Assembly (NCBI RefSeq): GCF_002575655.3
Contig: NC_053036.3
Location: 162,540,627-162,604,626, forward strand
Reading direction: 5' to 3'
DNA from: Aegilops tauschii subsp. strangulata
Lineage: Eukaryota; Streptophyta; Magnoliopsida; Poales; Poaceae
DNA length: 64,000 nucleotides
Shown: positions 35,054-45,949 of the stretch, one piece after another
How positions within the stretch are numbered: position 1 is the stretch's first letter
Layout: the number at the start of each line of letters is the position of its first letter
Translations under genes and position numbers: made by a program
Notes under the pieces: model-generated
The model's database searches: none
Told to the model about the DNA's origin: nothing
Seen by the model: only the letters and a program-made list of their open reading frames with translations

Positions 35054-35755
35054 TTAGATTACGCCAACAACGGCGGCGGGGGCGTCTTGCGGTGGGAAGC
35101 GGCTCCTCTGCCGTGCTCTGTCGTCGGGCCACTGAACGACAGTGACGGCGGCGCCTTGCGCCGTTGTTGGCGTACTCTTGGACGTTGGCCTAGCTTCAAG
35201 GAAGGCCAAAATGTTCTGGACTTCGGAGCGAGTCAACTGGCGGGAGGAGGCGACTGGCGTTGGTGCAAGGAAGTGGTCGACGGCGGCCATCCATGCCGCA
35301 GAGGGGGGCACAGGCACCCGCGCGGGGACAGGCGCTGTCAACGGCGCGGCGGAGACATTCGTGTGCACGGGCACCGGCACGGGCGCGCACGTCAGGGCAC
35401 GCGCAGGCGCATGCGCTGGCAGGTGCACGGGCACCGGCACGGGCGTGCGCATCAAGGCACGTGCAGGCGCATGCGCTGGCAGGTGCACGGGCACGTGAAA
35501 TTCGGCGGGGACCTCGTGGAACCCCATGGGATCAAGCTCGGCGACAATGTGCGGCTCCCGGCCCATCAATGCCACGGGGATGGGCGCTGGCGCAGTCGGG
35601 GCGACGGGAGCCGGAACGGGAGCGGGGACAGGCGCGGCGTCTTCCCCCAAGGCCAGTTCAAGCTCGTCTCAAAGCGCCTTATGTTATTGAGACTCCGACT
35701 GGGTGTCTTCCTCGGGAAACTGGAAGACTAAGGGCAGACCATCGTGATGCGGCAT
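35054..35755 (-). pseudogene. Pro/Ala/Val-rich ORF with two early in-frame stops, unknown family
   Basis: From an ATG at 35753-35755 the minus strand reads MPHHDGLPLVFQFPEEDTQ and is interrupted by TAA (codon 24) and TGA (codon 29). The same frame then stays open for about 195 codons to TAA at 35054-35056. The middle contains a perfect-looking tandem duplication of 20 residues built on VPVPVHLPAHAPARAL, encoded by 60-bp DNA repeats at about 35365-35490. The C-terminal part is less biased (WMAAVDHFLAPTPVASSRQL, SEVQNILAFLEARP). The upstream codons in the same frame suggest a once longer protein broken by nonsense changes. The alternative is that the real start is downstream. It may be transposon-borne, but no diagnostic motif is present. 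Confidence 0.4.
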
Positions 35756-36674
35756 GGCGTACGTTTAGGTCAGGCTGGTTGGAGGTAGACGACAGGAGAA
35801 TCGGAGAGGAAGAGAGAAGATTGTAGCGATACCGGGTAGTGTGGGGTTGATTTTAAACTGCGGCGCCGGCGACATTAAAAGTGGAAGCAGTTGGGACGAA
35901 GGTGGGCGGCGGAGCCTGGTCAAAGGGTTCGCTTCCCGGTGAGCCAGCACAGCGGTCTGCTCGCACGCCTCCCTGTCAGCCGGCGCAGCGGTCTGCTCGC
36001 ACGCCTCCCGTCGACTCACACGCTTGCTCGGACGGCACCTGCCGATGAGAAGCGGGACTCGTGGCGGCACGTAAACGCCCATGGTTTCAATAGTGAAAGC
36101 GTTCGCCTTAACGTGATAGGTCTTTGTTCCAAAATACCTTGGCTCTTCATTTGTGCAACTTGTCATAAGCAGCTTGTCTCAAATTGAAGAAAAAATTTAC
36201 GAAGTAATATTTGTGCCATATCACGTGACCATGCTCAGTTTCAAGAATTTATGGTCACTTTTGGATTTTCTGAAATTTAAGATCCAGGATTCAAAACAAT
36301 ATCATAACCTGCATTATGCAATAAATTTTCAAGCCATACATCTGTCCTGTTGTATTTCTTAAGAAAGGATTTGGTCAAACATTTTGCTTAGTTAGACTTC
36401 AGACAAGTTATATATGCAGAGCAGAAGGATAATCCCTCCGTACCAGTGCATTGCCTGATATATTAACTCAAGTACTAGGCACGAACGAACGGGCTCAATT
36501 CTGTGCTCATCCTGGTGTAGTAGTAGTACTAGGCAATGCAGTTGACGAGTGACCTTGGCGAGCGGTGACCAAGGGAATTGAACCGTGCTCGGCACGGTAG
36601 GTAACGTTGTCTAGTTACTAAAGCATCCCTCCGTTGTTCATCGGTAGTCATTATGGACCGGGGACATGAGGGGA
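35756..36674. other. Unassigned region upstream of the Pro-rich ORF
   Basis: GC-rich to about 36060, with a short direct repeat (GCGCAGCGGTCTGCTCGCAC-like at about 35943 and 35983), then AT-rich. It could hold the ORF's promoter. No gene is supported. Confidence 0.3.
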
Positions 36675-37110
36675 ATTTCCTAGGGCTGGAATTCTGGCCG
36701 CCAGATATTTCGACTCGAAACGCGGAGGCTCGACTGGTTGGGGTTGCCTAATGTGCGTACCACACACGCCACTAGAAGGACACGAGCCCAGTTTTTTTAT
36801 TTTTTTATTTTTTTAGGATCAACACGAGCTAAGGTCTGGCTGGTACGCCGTTGGGTCCTACCATTCGAGAATACAAAAGGAACCTTTTAAATTGCTGAAA
36901 GAATCTATGTGTATTACAATGCCCGTATTTTCCTTGCAAATACTAATCTCAACGTGGTAATTGATTTATGAAGAGTTGTTGAATTAGAGTGAGTTTGTGA
37001 TATAGTGATCCCAACGTGGATTTCACATTTCATGGTATCCCTAGTAAGTTTTTCAATGCAAATTCAAATTTAAAAGATGAACAATATGGAGGTGAGAAAA
37101 GTTTGTATGT
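36675..37110. repeat. Diverged duplicated block, copy 2 (partner 32255-32970)
   Basis: Same ordered landmarks as 32255-32970, including GGCTGGAATTCTGGCCGCCAGATATTTC and AACGTGGATTTCACATTTCA. A (CA)n microsatellite follows at about 37122-37141. Confidence 0.6.
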
Positions 37111-37231
37111 ATGAAGCATATGACCACACACACACACACAGAGACACCCACACACGAACACAACAACAATCCAATAAGTATAGTGCATCTATTTTTCCAA
37201 ATCATGCATGTATGACACGAATTCAAAAATA

Positions 37232-37391
37232 CTCCTTCTGTTCCTAAATATTAGTCTGTTAGAGATTTCAACAAGCGACTACATACAGAGCAAAATGAGT
37301 GAATCTACATTCTAAAATATGTCTATATACATCCGTATGTGCCAGTCCATTTGAAATCTCTAAAAAGACTAATATTTAGGAATGAAGGGAG
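37232..37391. mobile_element. Stowaway-type MITE
   Basis: Termini CTCCTTCTGTTCCTAAATAT and ATATTTAGGAATGAAGGGAG are inverted repeats flanked by TA on each side (37230-37231 and 37392-37393). The arms continue with TAGAGATTTCAA / TTGAAATCTCTA, giving a long imperfect hairpin of about 160 bp. Confidence 0.88.
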
Positions 37392-37734
37392 TAAAATGTA
37401 AGACATGCATGGTCCTCAATTCAATATTTAAAACGAACATGAAACTAAAACATGAACATTAAGTCTAGTACTACAGTACATGCAAATGTTGTGTTTAATT
37501 AGGCGGAGCTATGATTGTCGGGGGTCAACCCCTCGACCTTAGATAAAATTGCGAAGCTCTGTTTAGGGTTGTTTAGATGATATTTGTCCCCGCCCTCCCA
37601 ACCACCGATTGGTTGTGCACCCCCCACCCCTCCTCCCCGGGAGAATATAATGTGCCCACATACCTTAGGTGCTATATGCCCATACGAGTTGCTTGGAGCT
37701 TGTAGATCTGAGATATAGCAGCTCACATGATGTC

Positions 37735-38470
37735 TTAATATTTTTACAGGAAACCTTGATGAGTTTGAGAATTGCACACAATTTGTACAAAAACTACTCA
37801 AATGCCCTTGGATCCCATATCCAACAACTTAGATGCTTTGGTGATACAAGCTCTTCGGAGTCGTTGGATTTGTGACCCAACACCTCCTCGGTGGTTCGAA
37901 TGGTTTTTTGCAGAAAAGCCCCCAAAGAGTTCGGCCACCGCTTACAAGCACAAAGACTGCTCAGATGCCATTGGATCTCAGATCAAATGACCACGAAGCT
38001 CGTATCACCGTAGCATCCAAGCTGCGAGAGCACCTTACGTTTTCTCGCACGGGAGAATATGAGGTGCTCCCGCACCGTAGATTCTATGGTTATACGAGTT
38101 CACGGAGATCTAACAGCCCACAGTAGGAGGTTTGAATGTTTTTGCAATATACGGCTGAGAGAGTTTGGGAACTGCGCAGAAGTACAAGTACTACGCATGT
38201 GCCATCTGATCACTGATCATACGACCTAGATGCTCATATCACCGTAGCGGGTAATTAAGCTACGGGGAGCACCTAATATGAGCAACGGGGAGCCGTTGGA
38301 TCCAAGATGCAGCGGCACGCATGAGGCCTGAATGTTTTATTTGCAAAAAAAACTTTGGAGAGTTTGGAAATTGCGCATAATTACAAAGATTGCTCCAAAG
38401 CTATTGGATCTCACTTCCAATGGTGTAAAAACTCGTATCACCATAGCATCTAAGCTGCGGGGTGGATGTG
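37735..38470. repeat. Four-unit degenerate tandem repeat (~165-230 bp spacing)
   Basis: Units begin near 37740, 37905, 38137 and 38338. Each carries TTTTTGCA/TTTTACAG, GAGAGTTTGGRAATTGCGCA, a TACAAAGACTGCTC-like phrase, GCCATTGGATCTCA, and (in three units) CTCGTATCACCRTAGCATCTAAGCTGCG. The units are diverged, so this is an old array. Its function is unknown. Confidence 0.65.
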
Positions 38471-38564
38471 ATATTCTATGCCCCTGTCATTTTTGTTCGT
38501 AAACTTGCAAAATACATGTAACTCGTGCCGTTACTTGTCTAACCACGCAAAGTGTTTGTTCAAA

Positions 38565-38910
38565 AAAACCATCCTACACTGAAATACCAGAACAACACAA
38601 GGGGGTCCCACTTGTCATTAATCAAAATTGGACCTAAAACTAACAAATCTGAAAGACGAGATTCGAACTGGCAACCTGGACTACAAAGCGTAAGTCGATA
38701 GCCTGAAACAACAACGGTTGTTGGCTTTGTCCCATAACTTGATTTTATACAGTATAATGTTGAGTAGAGTAGAGGGAGTGCCTGGTCAACACGTGCATGA
38801 CCTTGACTCACTTACTGGTGGGTCCCAGGTCTGCGATCTCTCTCTTCTCTCCATCGTCTAACCTTTGCACGGGCACACACGAAGAGCGGCGCTAGCTTGC
38901 CGTGTTTTTA
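38565..38910. repeat. Diverged duplicated block, copy 2 (partner 34231-34650)
   Basis: Contains the same ordered landmarks as 34231-34650. On the minus strand the phrase GTTCGAATCTCGTC has the form of a tRNA T-arm, which raises the possibility of a decayed tRNA-derived SINE in both copies. Confidence 0.5.
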
Positions 38911-39431
38911 TTACAACTAAAAAAAGCTTGGAAAATAGAAGAATCGCCTAGAACAAGAGACGTTCTGGCTGGTCGAGACGGAGCTAACCACACCTATCCT
39001 CTGTGCCATGTTGGCATGATGAAGTTGTGTGGCTAGTGGGATGTTATCGACCGACTGGCTGGGTCTCGAGGTCGAACCATAGGTACTACGTGTGATACAG
39101 TAAATTTTTACACGCACATTTTTCCTCCATGCCGAGACATGGCACACCCTACCGCACGGTTTCGGGGTCCTCCCGGGTGGTGCACGCATATATTCTTCCT
39201 GACGTGGGACGCCCTACCGTGCGTTTTCGCCGAAGCAAGTAAATGAGTCGTCAAATCACGAAAGACCACCTTTCCCGCCGAGTACATCAGTGAAGCACGG
39301 AGGCTAGCTAGTTGGGCTAGTTCGAACGATTGGCTAGGCCGCCGCCACATTTGTTTTTTCACCCCTTTTTTTATGTACTTGCCGGCAGGTAAATGTAAAT
39401 ATCCACCGCGGCGTTGCTCTGGTGTTTGAGT
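38911..39431. other. Spacer with a decayed copy of the B3-gene promoter motif
   Basis: Mostly unassigned. At 39241-39277 it contains AATGAGTCGTCAAATCACGAAAGACCACCTTTCC, closely matching the promoter-proximal phrase at about 59848 and 63710 (see findings). Confidence 0.35.
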
Positions 39432-39518
39432 GCGGCAGGATTTTTATTTTTTTGATTGACGGGAGCAGGCGCGACAGGATTTTTAATTTTTTGATTGAAG
39501 GGAGCAGGCGCGGCAGCA
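39432..39518. repeat. Two-unit ~41-bp tandem repeat
   Basis: [43 protein letters not shown] unit repeated once with three or four changes, then a partial third GCGGCAG. Confidence 0.7.
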
Positions 39519-39647
39519 AATAGTCACAATGACTCCACCTGTAAAACCCACTGCTCCCTGATGTGAGAAGTCGTCGACTGGTGTTTTACCATGGTGAAAA
39601 CCAAAAGATTCCCCGCTCCTCGGTTGGCTCCCTCCGCCTTCCCGTAG

Positions 39648-40909
39648 ATTGCATTCCTTAACGGCTTTCTTAAGGAAGAATTGTATATGATGGAGCCGGA
39701 AGGTTTTGTCGATCCTAAGAATGCTAACAAGGTATGCAAGCTCCAGCGCTCCATCTATGGGCTGGTGCAAGCATCTCGGAGTTGGAACATTCGATTTGAT
39801 GAGATGATCAAAGCGTTTGGGTTTACACAGACTTATGGAGAAGCCTGTGTTTACAAGAAAGTGAGTGGGAGCTCTGTAGCATTTCTCATATTATATGTGG
39901 ATGACATACTGTTGATGGGAAATGATATAGAATTCTTGGGAAGCATAAAGGCCTACTTGAACAACTGTTTTTCAATGAAGGACCTTGGAGAAGCTGCTTA
40001 TACATTAGGCATCAAGATCTATAGAGATAGATCAAGACGCCTCATTGGTCTTTCACAAAGTACGTACCTTGACAAGATATTGAAGAAGTTCAATATGGAT
40101 CAGTCCAAGAAGGGGTTCTTGCCTGTATTGCAAGGTGTGCAATGAGCCCGGCTCAATGCCCGACCACGGCAGAAGATAGAGAAAAGATGAGTGTCGTCCC
40201 CTATGCCTCGGCCATAGGGTCTATTATGTATGCCATGCTGTGTACCAGACCTGATGTAAACCTTGCCGTAAGTTTGGTAGGAAGGTACCAAAGTAATCCC
40301 GGCATGGAACACTAGACAGCGGTCAAGAATATCTTGAAGTACCTGAAGAGGACTAAGGATATGTTTCTCGTTTATGGAGGTGACGAAGAGCTCGTCGTAA
40401 AGGGTTATGTCGATGCTAGTTTCGACACAGATCTGGATGACTCTAAGTCACAAATCGGATACGTGTATATTTTCAATGGTGGGGCAGTAAGCTGGTGCAG
40501 TTGCAAGCAAAGCGTTGTGGCGGGATCTACATGTGAAGCGGAATACATGGCGGCCTCAGAGGCAGCACAAGAAGCAATCTGGGTGAAGTAGTTCATTACC
40601 GACCTAGGAGTTATTCCCAATGCGTCGGGCCCGATGACTCTCTTCTGTGACAACACTGGAGCTATTGCCCTTTGCCAAGGAGCCCAGGTTTCACAGGAAG
40701 ACCAGGCATATCAAGCGTCGCTTCAACTCCATTCGTGAAAATGTTCAAAATGGAGACATAGATATTTGTAAAGTACACACGGACCTGAATGTAGCAGATC
40801 CGTTGACTAAACCTCTCCCTAGAGCAAAACATGATCAACACCAGAACTCTATGGGTGTTCGATTCATCACAATGTAACTAGATTGTTGACTCTAGTGCAA
40901 GTGGGAGAC
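39648..40909 (+). pseudogene. Truncated Angela-type copia pol 3' end (RT to RNase H) and polypurine tract
   Basis: Homology to the Angela internal region starts abruptly at about 39648 with NGFLKEELYMMEPEGFVDPK. The fragment retains the copia RT catalytic motif LYVDDILLMGND (about 39893-39930) and the RNase H region (VDASFDTDLDDSKSQIGY, AEYMAASEAAQEAIWVK), ending VRFITM at 40877. It is broken by a stop at 40142-40144 after LQGVQ, further frame changes, a TAG at 40312-40314 and another at 40589-40591. A polypurine tract (CAAGTGGGAGAC) lies directly before the LTR at 40910. This is the 3' end of an element whose 5' part is missing. It keeps the RT/RH segment that the second copy has lost. Confidence 0.85.
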
Positions 40910-42645
40910 TGTTGGAAATATGCCCTAGAGGCAATAATAAAATGGTTATTATTATATTTCCTTGTTCATGATAATTGTCTATTGTTCATGCTATAATTGT
41001 GTTATCCGGAAATCGTAATACATGTGTGAATACATAGACCACAACATGTCCCTAGTGAGCCTCTAGTTGACTAGCTCGTTGATCAACAGATAGTCATGGT
41101 TTCCTGACTATGGACATTGGATGTCATTGATAACGGGATCACATCATTAGGAGAATGATGTAATGGACAAGACCCAATCCTAAGCATAGCACAAGATCGT
41201 GTAGTTCGTTTGCTAGAGCTTTTCCAAATGTCAAGTATCATTTCCTTAGACCATGAGATTGTGCAACTCCCGGATACCATAGGAGTGCTTTGGGTGTGCC
41301 AAACGTCACAACGTAACTGGGTGGCTATAAAGGTGCACTACGGGTATCTCCAAAAGTGTCTGTTGGGTTGGCACGAATCGAGACTGGGATTTGTCACTCC
41401 TTATGACGGAGAGGTATCTCTGGGCCCACTCGGTAATGCATCATCATAATGAGCTCAATGTGACCAAGTGTTTGGTCACGGGATCATGCATTACAGTACG
41501 AGTAAAGTGACTTGCCGGTAACGAGATTGAACAAGGTATTGGGATACCGACGATCGAATCTGGGGCAAGTAACGTACCGATTGACAAAGGGAATTGTATA
41601 CGGGATTGATTGAATCCTCGACATCGTGGTTCATCCGATGAGATCATCGTGGAACATGTGGGAGCCAACATGGGTATCCAGATCCCGCTGTTGGTTATTG
41701 ACCGGAGAGTCGTCTCGGTCATGTCTGCATGTCTCCCGAACCCGTAGGGTCTACACACTTAAGGTTCGGTGACGCTAGAGTTGTAGAGATATTAGTATGC
41801 GGTTAACCGAAAGTTGTTCGGAGTCCCGGATGAGATCCCGGACGTCATGAGGAGTTCCGGAATGGTTCGGAGGTAAAGATTTATATATGGGAAGTCCTAT
41901 TTTGGCCACCGGAAAATGTTTGGGATTTTTCGGTATTGTACCAGGAAGGTTCTAGAAGGTTCAAAAGTGGGGCCCACCTGCATGGGGGACCCCCATGAAC
42001 GTGGGTAGTGGGGGCAAGGCCCCACACCCCTGGTCAAGGCGCACCAAGATCCCACCTTAGAAGGAATAAGATCATATCCCGAAGGGATAAGATCAAGATC
42101 CCTAAAAGAGGGGGATAACAATCGGTGGGGAAGGGAAATGATGGGATTTCTTTCCCCCACCTTTGCCAACGCCCCAATGGACTTGGAGGGCAAGAAACCA
42201 GCCCCCTCCACCCCTATATATAGTGGGGAGGCGCATGGGAGCAGCACCCAAAGCCCCTGGCGCCTCCCTCTCCCTCCCGTGACACCTCTCCCTCTCGCTG
42301 AGCTTGGCGAAGCCCTGCCGAGATCCCCGCTGCTTCCACCACCACGCCGTCGTGCTGCTGGATCTCCATCAACCTCTCCCTCCCCTTGCTGGATCAAGAA
42401 GGAGGAGACGTCTTCCCCAACCGTACGTGTGTTGAATGTGGAGGTGCCGTCCGTTCGGCGCTCGGTCATCGGTGATTTGGATCACGACGAGTACGACTCC
42501 ATCAACCCCGTTCACTTGAACGCCTCCGCTCACGATCTACAAGGGTATGTAGATGCACTCTTTTCCCTCTCATTCCTAGAAGACTCCATAGATTGTTCTT
42601 GGTGATGCGTAGAATTTTTTTTAATTTCTGCAACGATCTCCAACA
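40910..42645 (+). repeat. Left Angela-type LTR, shared with the upstream fragment
   Basis: Plus-strand TATA box CCCTATATATAG at about 42211-42222, followed by a GC-rich leader. It is preceded by a polypurine tract, which marks it as the 3' LTR of the upstream fragment, and followed by a PBS-like site, which marks it as the 5' LTR of the downstream copy. Confidence 0.9.
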
Positions 42646-42659
42646 GTGGCATCATGAGC

Positions 42660-43918
42660 TAGGTCTATGCGTAGTTTCTATCCACGAGTAGAACACAAAG
42701 CAGTTGTGGGCGTCGATATTGTCAATTTACTTGCCGTTACTAGTCTTATCTTGATTCGGCGGCATCGTGGGATGAAGCGGCCCGGACCGACCTTACACGT
42801 ACGCTTACGTGAGACAGGTTCCACCGACTGACATGCACTAGTTGCATAAGGTGGCTAGCGGTGTCTGTCTCTCCCACTTTAGTCGGATCGGATTCGATGA
42901 AAAGGGTCCTTATGAAGGGTAAATAGAAATTGGCATATCACGTTGTGGTTTTACATAGGTGAGAAACGTTCTTGCTAGAAACCTATAGAAGCCACGTAAA
43001 AACATGCAACAACAATTAGAGGACGTCTAACTTGTTTTTGCAGCATATGCCTTGTGATGTGATATGGCAAAAAGGATGTGATGAATGAAATATATGTGAT
43101 GTATGAGATTGATCATGTTCTTGTAATAGGAATCACGACTTGCATGTCGATGAGTATGACAACCGGCAGGAGCCATAGGAGTTGTCTTTATTTTTGTATG
43201 ACCTGCGTGTCATTGAATAACGCCATGTAAATTACTTTACTTTATTGCTAAACACGTTAGCCATAGAAGTAGAAGTAATCGTTGGCGTGACAACTTCATG
43301 AAGACACGATGATGGAGATCATGGTGTCATGCCAGTGACGAAGATGATCATGGCGCCCCGAAGATGGAGATCAAAGGAGCAATATGATACTAGCCATATC
43401 ATGTCACTATTTGATTGCATCTGATGTTTATCATATTTTGCTTCTTATTTGCTTAGTACGACGGTAGTAAGTAAGATGATCCCTTATAATAATTTCAAGA
43501 AAGTGTTCCCCCTAACTGTGCGCCGTTGCGAAAGTCCGTTGTTTCGAAGCACCACGTGATGATCGGGTGTGATAGATTCTAACGTTCACATACAACGGGT
43601 GTAAGACAGATTTACACATGCAAAACACTTAGGTTAACTTGACGAGCCTAGCATGTACAGACATGGCCTCGGAACACAAGAGACCGAAAGGTCGAACATG
43701 AGTCGTATAGAAGATACGATCAACATGAAGATGTTCACCGATGTTGACTAGTCCGTCTCACGTGATGATCGGACACGACCTAGTTGACTCGGATCATGTT
43801 TCACTTAGATGACTAGAGGGATGTCTATCTGAGTGGGAGTTCATTGAATAATTTGATTAGATGAACTTAATTATCATGAACTTAGTCTAAAATCTTTACA
43901 ATATGTCTTGTAGATCAA
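42660..43918 (+). other. Untranslated leader of the Angela-type element
   Basis: 1.26 kb between the PBS-like site and the gag start, with no intact ORF, as is usual for Angela/BARE-type elements. Several CACGTGATGATCGG-like phrases recur at about 43551 and 43759. Confidence 0.6.
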
Positions 43919-45949
43919 ATGGCCCACGCTAATGTTGCCCTCAACTTCAACGCGTTCCTAGAGAAAACCAAACTGAAAGATGATGGCAGCAACTATATGG
44001 ACTGGGTCCGGAACCTGAGGATCATCCTCATTGCTGCCAAGAAAGATTATGTCCTAGAAGCACCGCTAGGTGACGCACCCATCCCAGAGAACCAAGACGT
44101 TATGAACGCTTGGCAGCAGCGTGCTGATGATTACTCCCTCGTTCAGTGCGGCATGCTTTACAGCTTAGAACCGGGGCTCCAAAAGCGTTTTGAGCAACAC
44201 GGAGCATATGAGATGTTCGAAGAGCTGAAAATGGTTTTCCAAGCTCATGCCCGGGTTGAGAGATATGAAGTCTCCGACAAGTTCTTCAGTTGTAAGATGG
44301 AGGAAAATAGTTCTGTCAGTGAGCACATACTCAAAATGTCTGGGTTACACAACCGCTTGACTCAGCTGGGAGTTAATCTCCCGGATGACGCGGTCATTGA
44401 CAGAATCCTTCAGTCGCTTCCACCGAGCTACAAGAGCTTTGTGATGAACTTCAATATGCAGGGGATGGAAAAGACCATTCCTGAGGTATATTCAATGCTG
44501 AAATCAGCGGAGGTGGAGATCAAAAAGGAACATCAAGTGTTGATGGTGAATAAAACCACTAAGTTCAAGAAAGGCAAGGGTAAGAAGAACTTCAAGAAGG
44601 ACGGCAAGGGAGTTGCCGCGCCCGGTAAGCCAGTTGCCGGGAAGAAGCCAAAGAATGGAGCCAAGCCTGAGACTGGGTGCTTTTATTGCAAGGGAAGTGG
44701 TCACTGGAAGCGGAACTGCCCCAAGTACTTGGCGGACAAGAAGGCCGGCAACACCAAAGGTATATGTGATATACATGTTATTGATGTGTACCTTACCAGC
44801 ACTCGTAGTAGCTCCTGGGTATTTGATACCGGTGAGGTTGCTCATATTTGTAACTCAAAGCAGGAGCTGCGGAATAAACGGAGACTGGCAAAGGATGAGG
44901 TGACGATGCGCGTCGGGAATGGTTCCAAGGTCGATGTGATCGCCGTCGGCACGCTACCTCTACATTTACCTACGGGATTAGTTTTAAACCTCAATAATTG
45001 TTATTTAGTGCCAGCTTTGAGCATGAACATTGTATCAGGATATCGTTTAATTCGAGATGGCTACTCATTTAAATCCGAGAATAATGGTTGTTCTATTTAT
45101 ATGAGAGATATGTTTTATGGTCATGCCCCGCTGGTTAATGGTTTATTCTTAATGAATCTCGAACGTAGTGTTACACATATTCATAGTGTGAATACCAAAA
45201 GATGTAAGGTTGATAATGATAGTCCCACATACTTGTGGCACTGCCGTCTTGGTCACATTGGTGTCAAACGCATGAAGAAGCTCCATGCAGATGGACTTTT
45301 GGAGTCTCTTGATTACGAATCATTTGACACGTGCGAACCATGCCTCATGGGTAAGATGACCAAGACTCCGTTCTCCGGAACAATGGAGCGAGCAACCAAC
45401 TTATTGGAAATCATAAATACTGATGTGTACGGTCCAATGAGTGTTGAGGCTCGCGGTGGCTATCGTTATGTTCTCACTCTCACTGATGACTTGAGTAGAT
45501 ATGGGTATGTCTACCTAATGAAACACAAGTCTGAGACCTTTGAAAAGTTCAAGGAATTTCAGAGTGAGGTTGAGAATCAACGTGACAGAAAAATAAAGTT
45601 CTTACGATCAGATCGTGGAGGGGAATATTTGAGTCACGAATTTGGCACACACTTAAGGAAATGTGGAATAGTTTAACAACTCACGCCGCCTGGAACACCT
45701 CAGCGAAATGGTGTGTCCGAACGTCGTAATCGCACTCTATTGGATATGGTGCGATCTATGATGTCTCTTACCGATCTATCGCTCTCATTTTGGGGCTATG
45801 CTTTAGAGACTGCCGCATTCACTTTAAATAGGGCTCCGTCGAAATCCATTGAGACGACACCGTATGAATTATGGTTTGGGAAGAAACCTAAGCTGTCATT
45901 TCTAAAAGTTTGGGGATGCGATGCTTATGTTAAGAAACTTCAACCTGAA
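43919..45949 (+). pseudogene. Angela-type copia Gag-Pol, 5' part (gag, protease, integrase)
   Basis: Polyprotein that packages element RNA, matures and integrates the cDNA. It starts MAHANVALNFNAFLEKTKLK at 43919. A gag (UBN2/DUF4219-type) domain covers about residues 1-210. The zinc knuckle CFYCKGSGHWKRNC is at about 254-267. The protease motif is FDTGEVAHICNS near 305, where Glu replaces the usual Ser/Ala after DTG. The GAG-pre-integrase HHCC region is WHCRLGHIG..CEPCLMGK at about 440-475. The integrase core has NTDVYGPM and SDRGGEY. A TAA at 45674-45676 interrupts the integrase, and the same frame continues with TPPGTPQRNGVSERRNR to 45949, where the gypsy element is inserted. Confidence 0.9.

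Noticed and set aside
35000..35731. 243- and 188-codon plus-strand ORFs opposite the Pro-rich frame
   Set aside because: Arg/Gly/His-rich mirror frames of the 60-bp repeat; the minus-strand frame has less biased, protein-like ends.
42138..42605. 155- and 198-codon frames in the Angela-type LTRs (second copy at 58949-59545)
   Set aside because: They sit wholly within the LTR around the TATA box and leader; no known LTR-encoded protein in this family.
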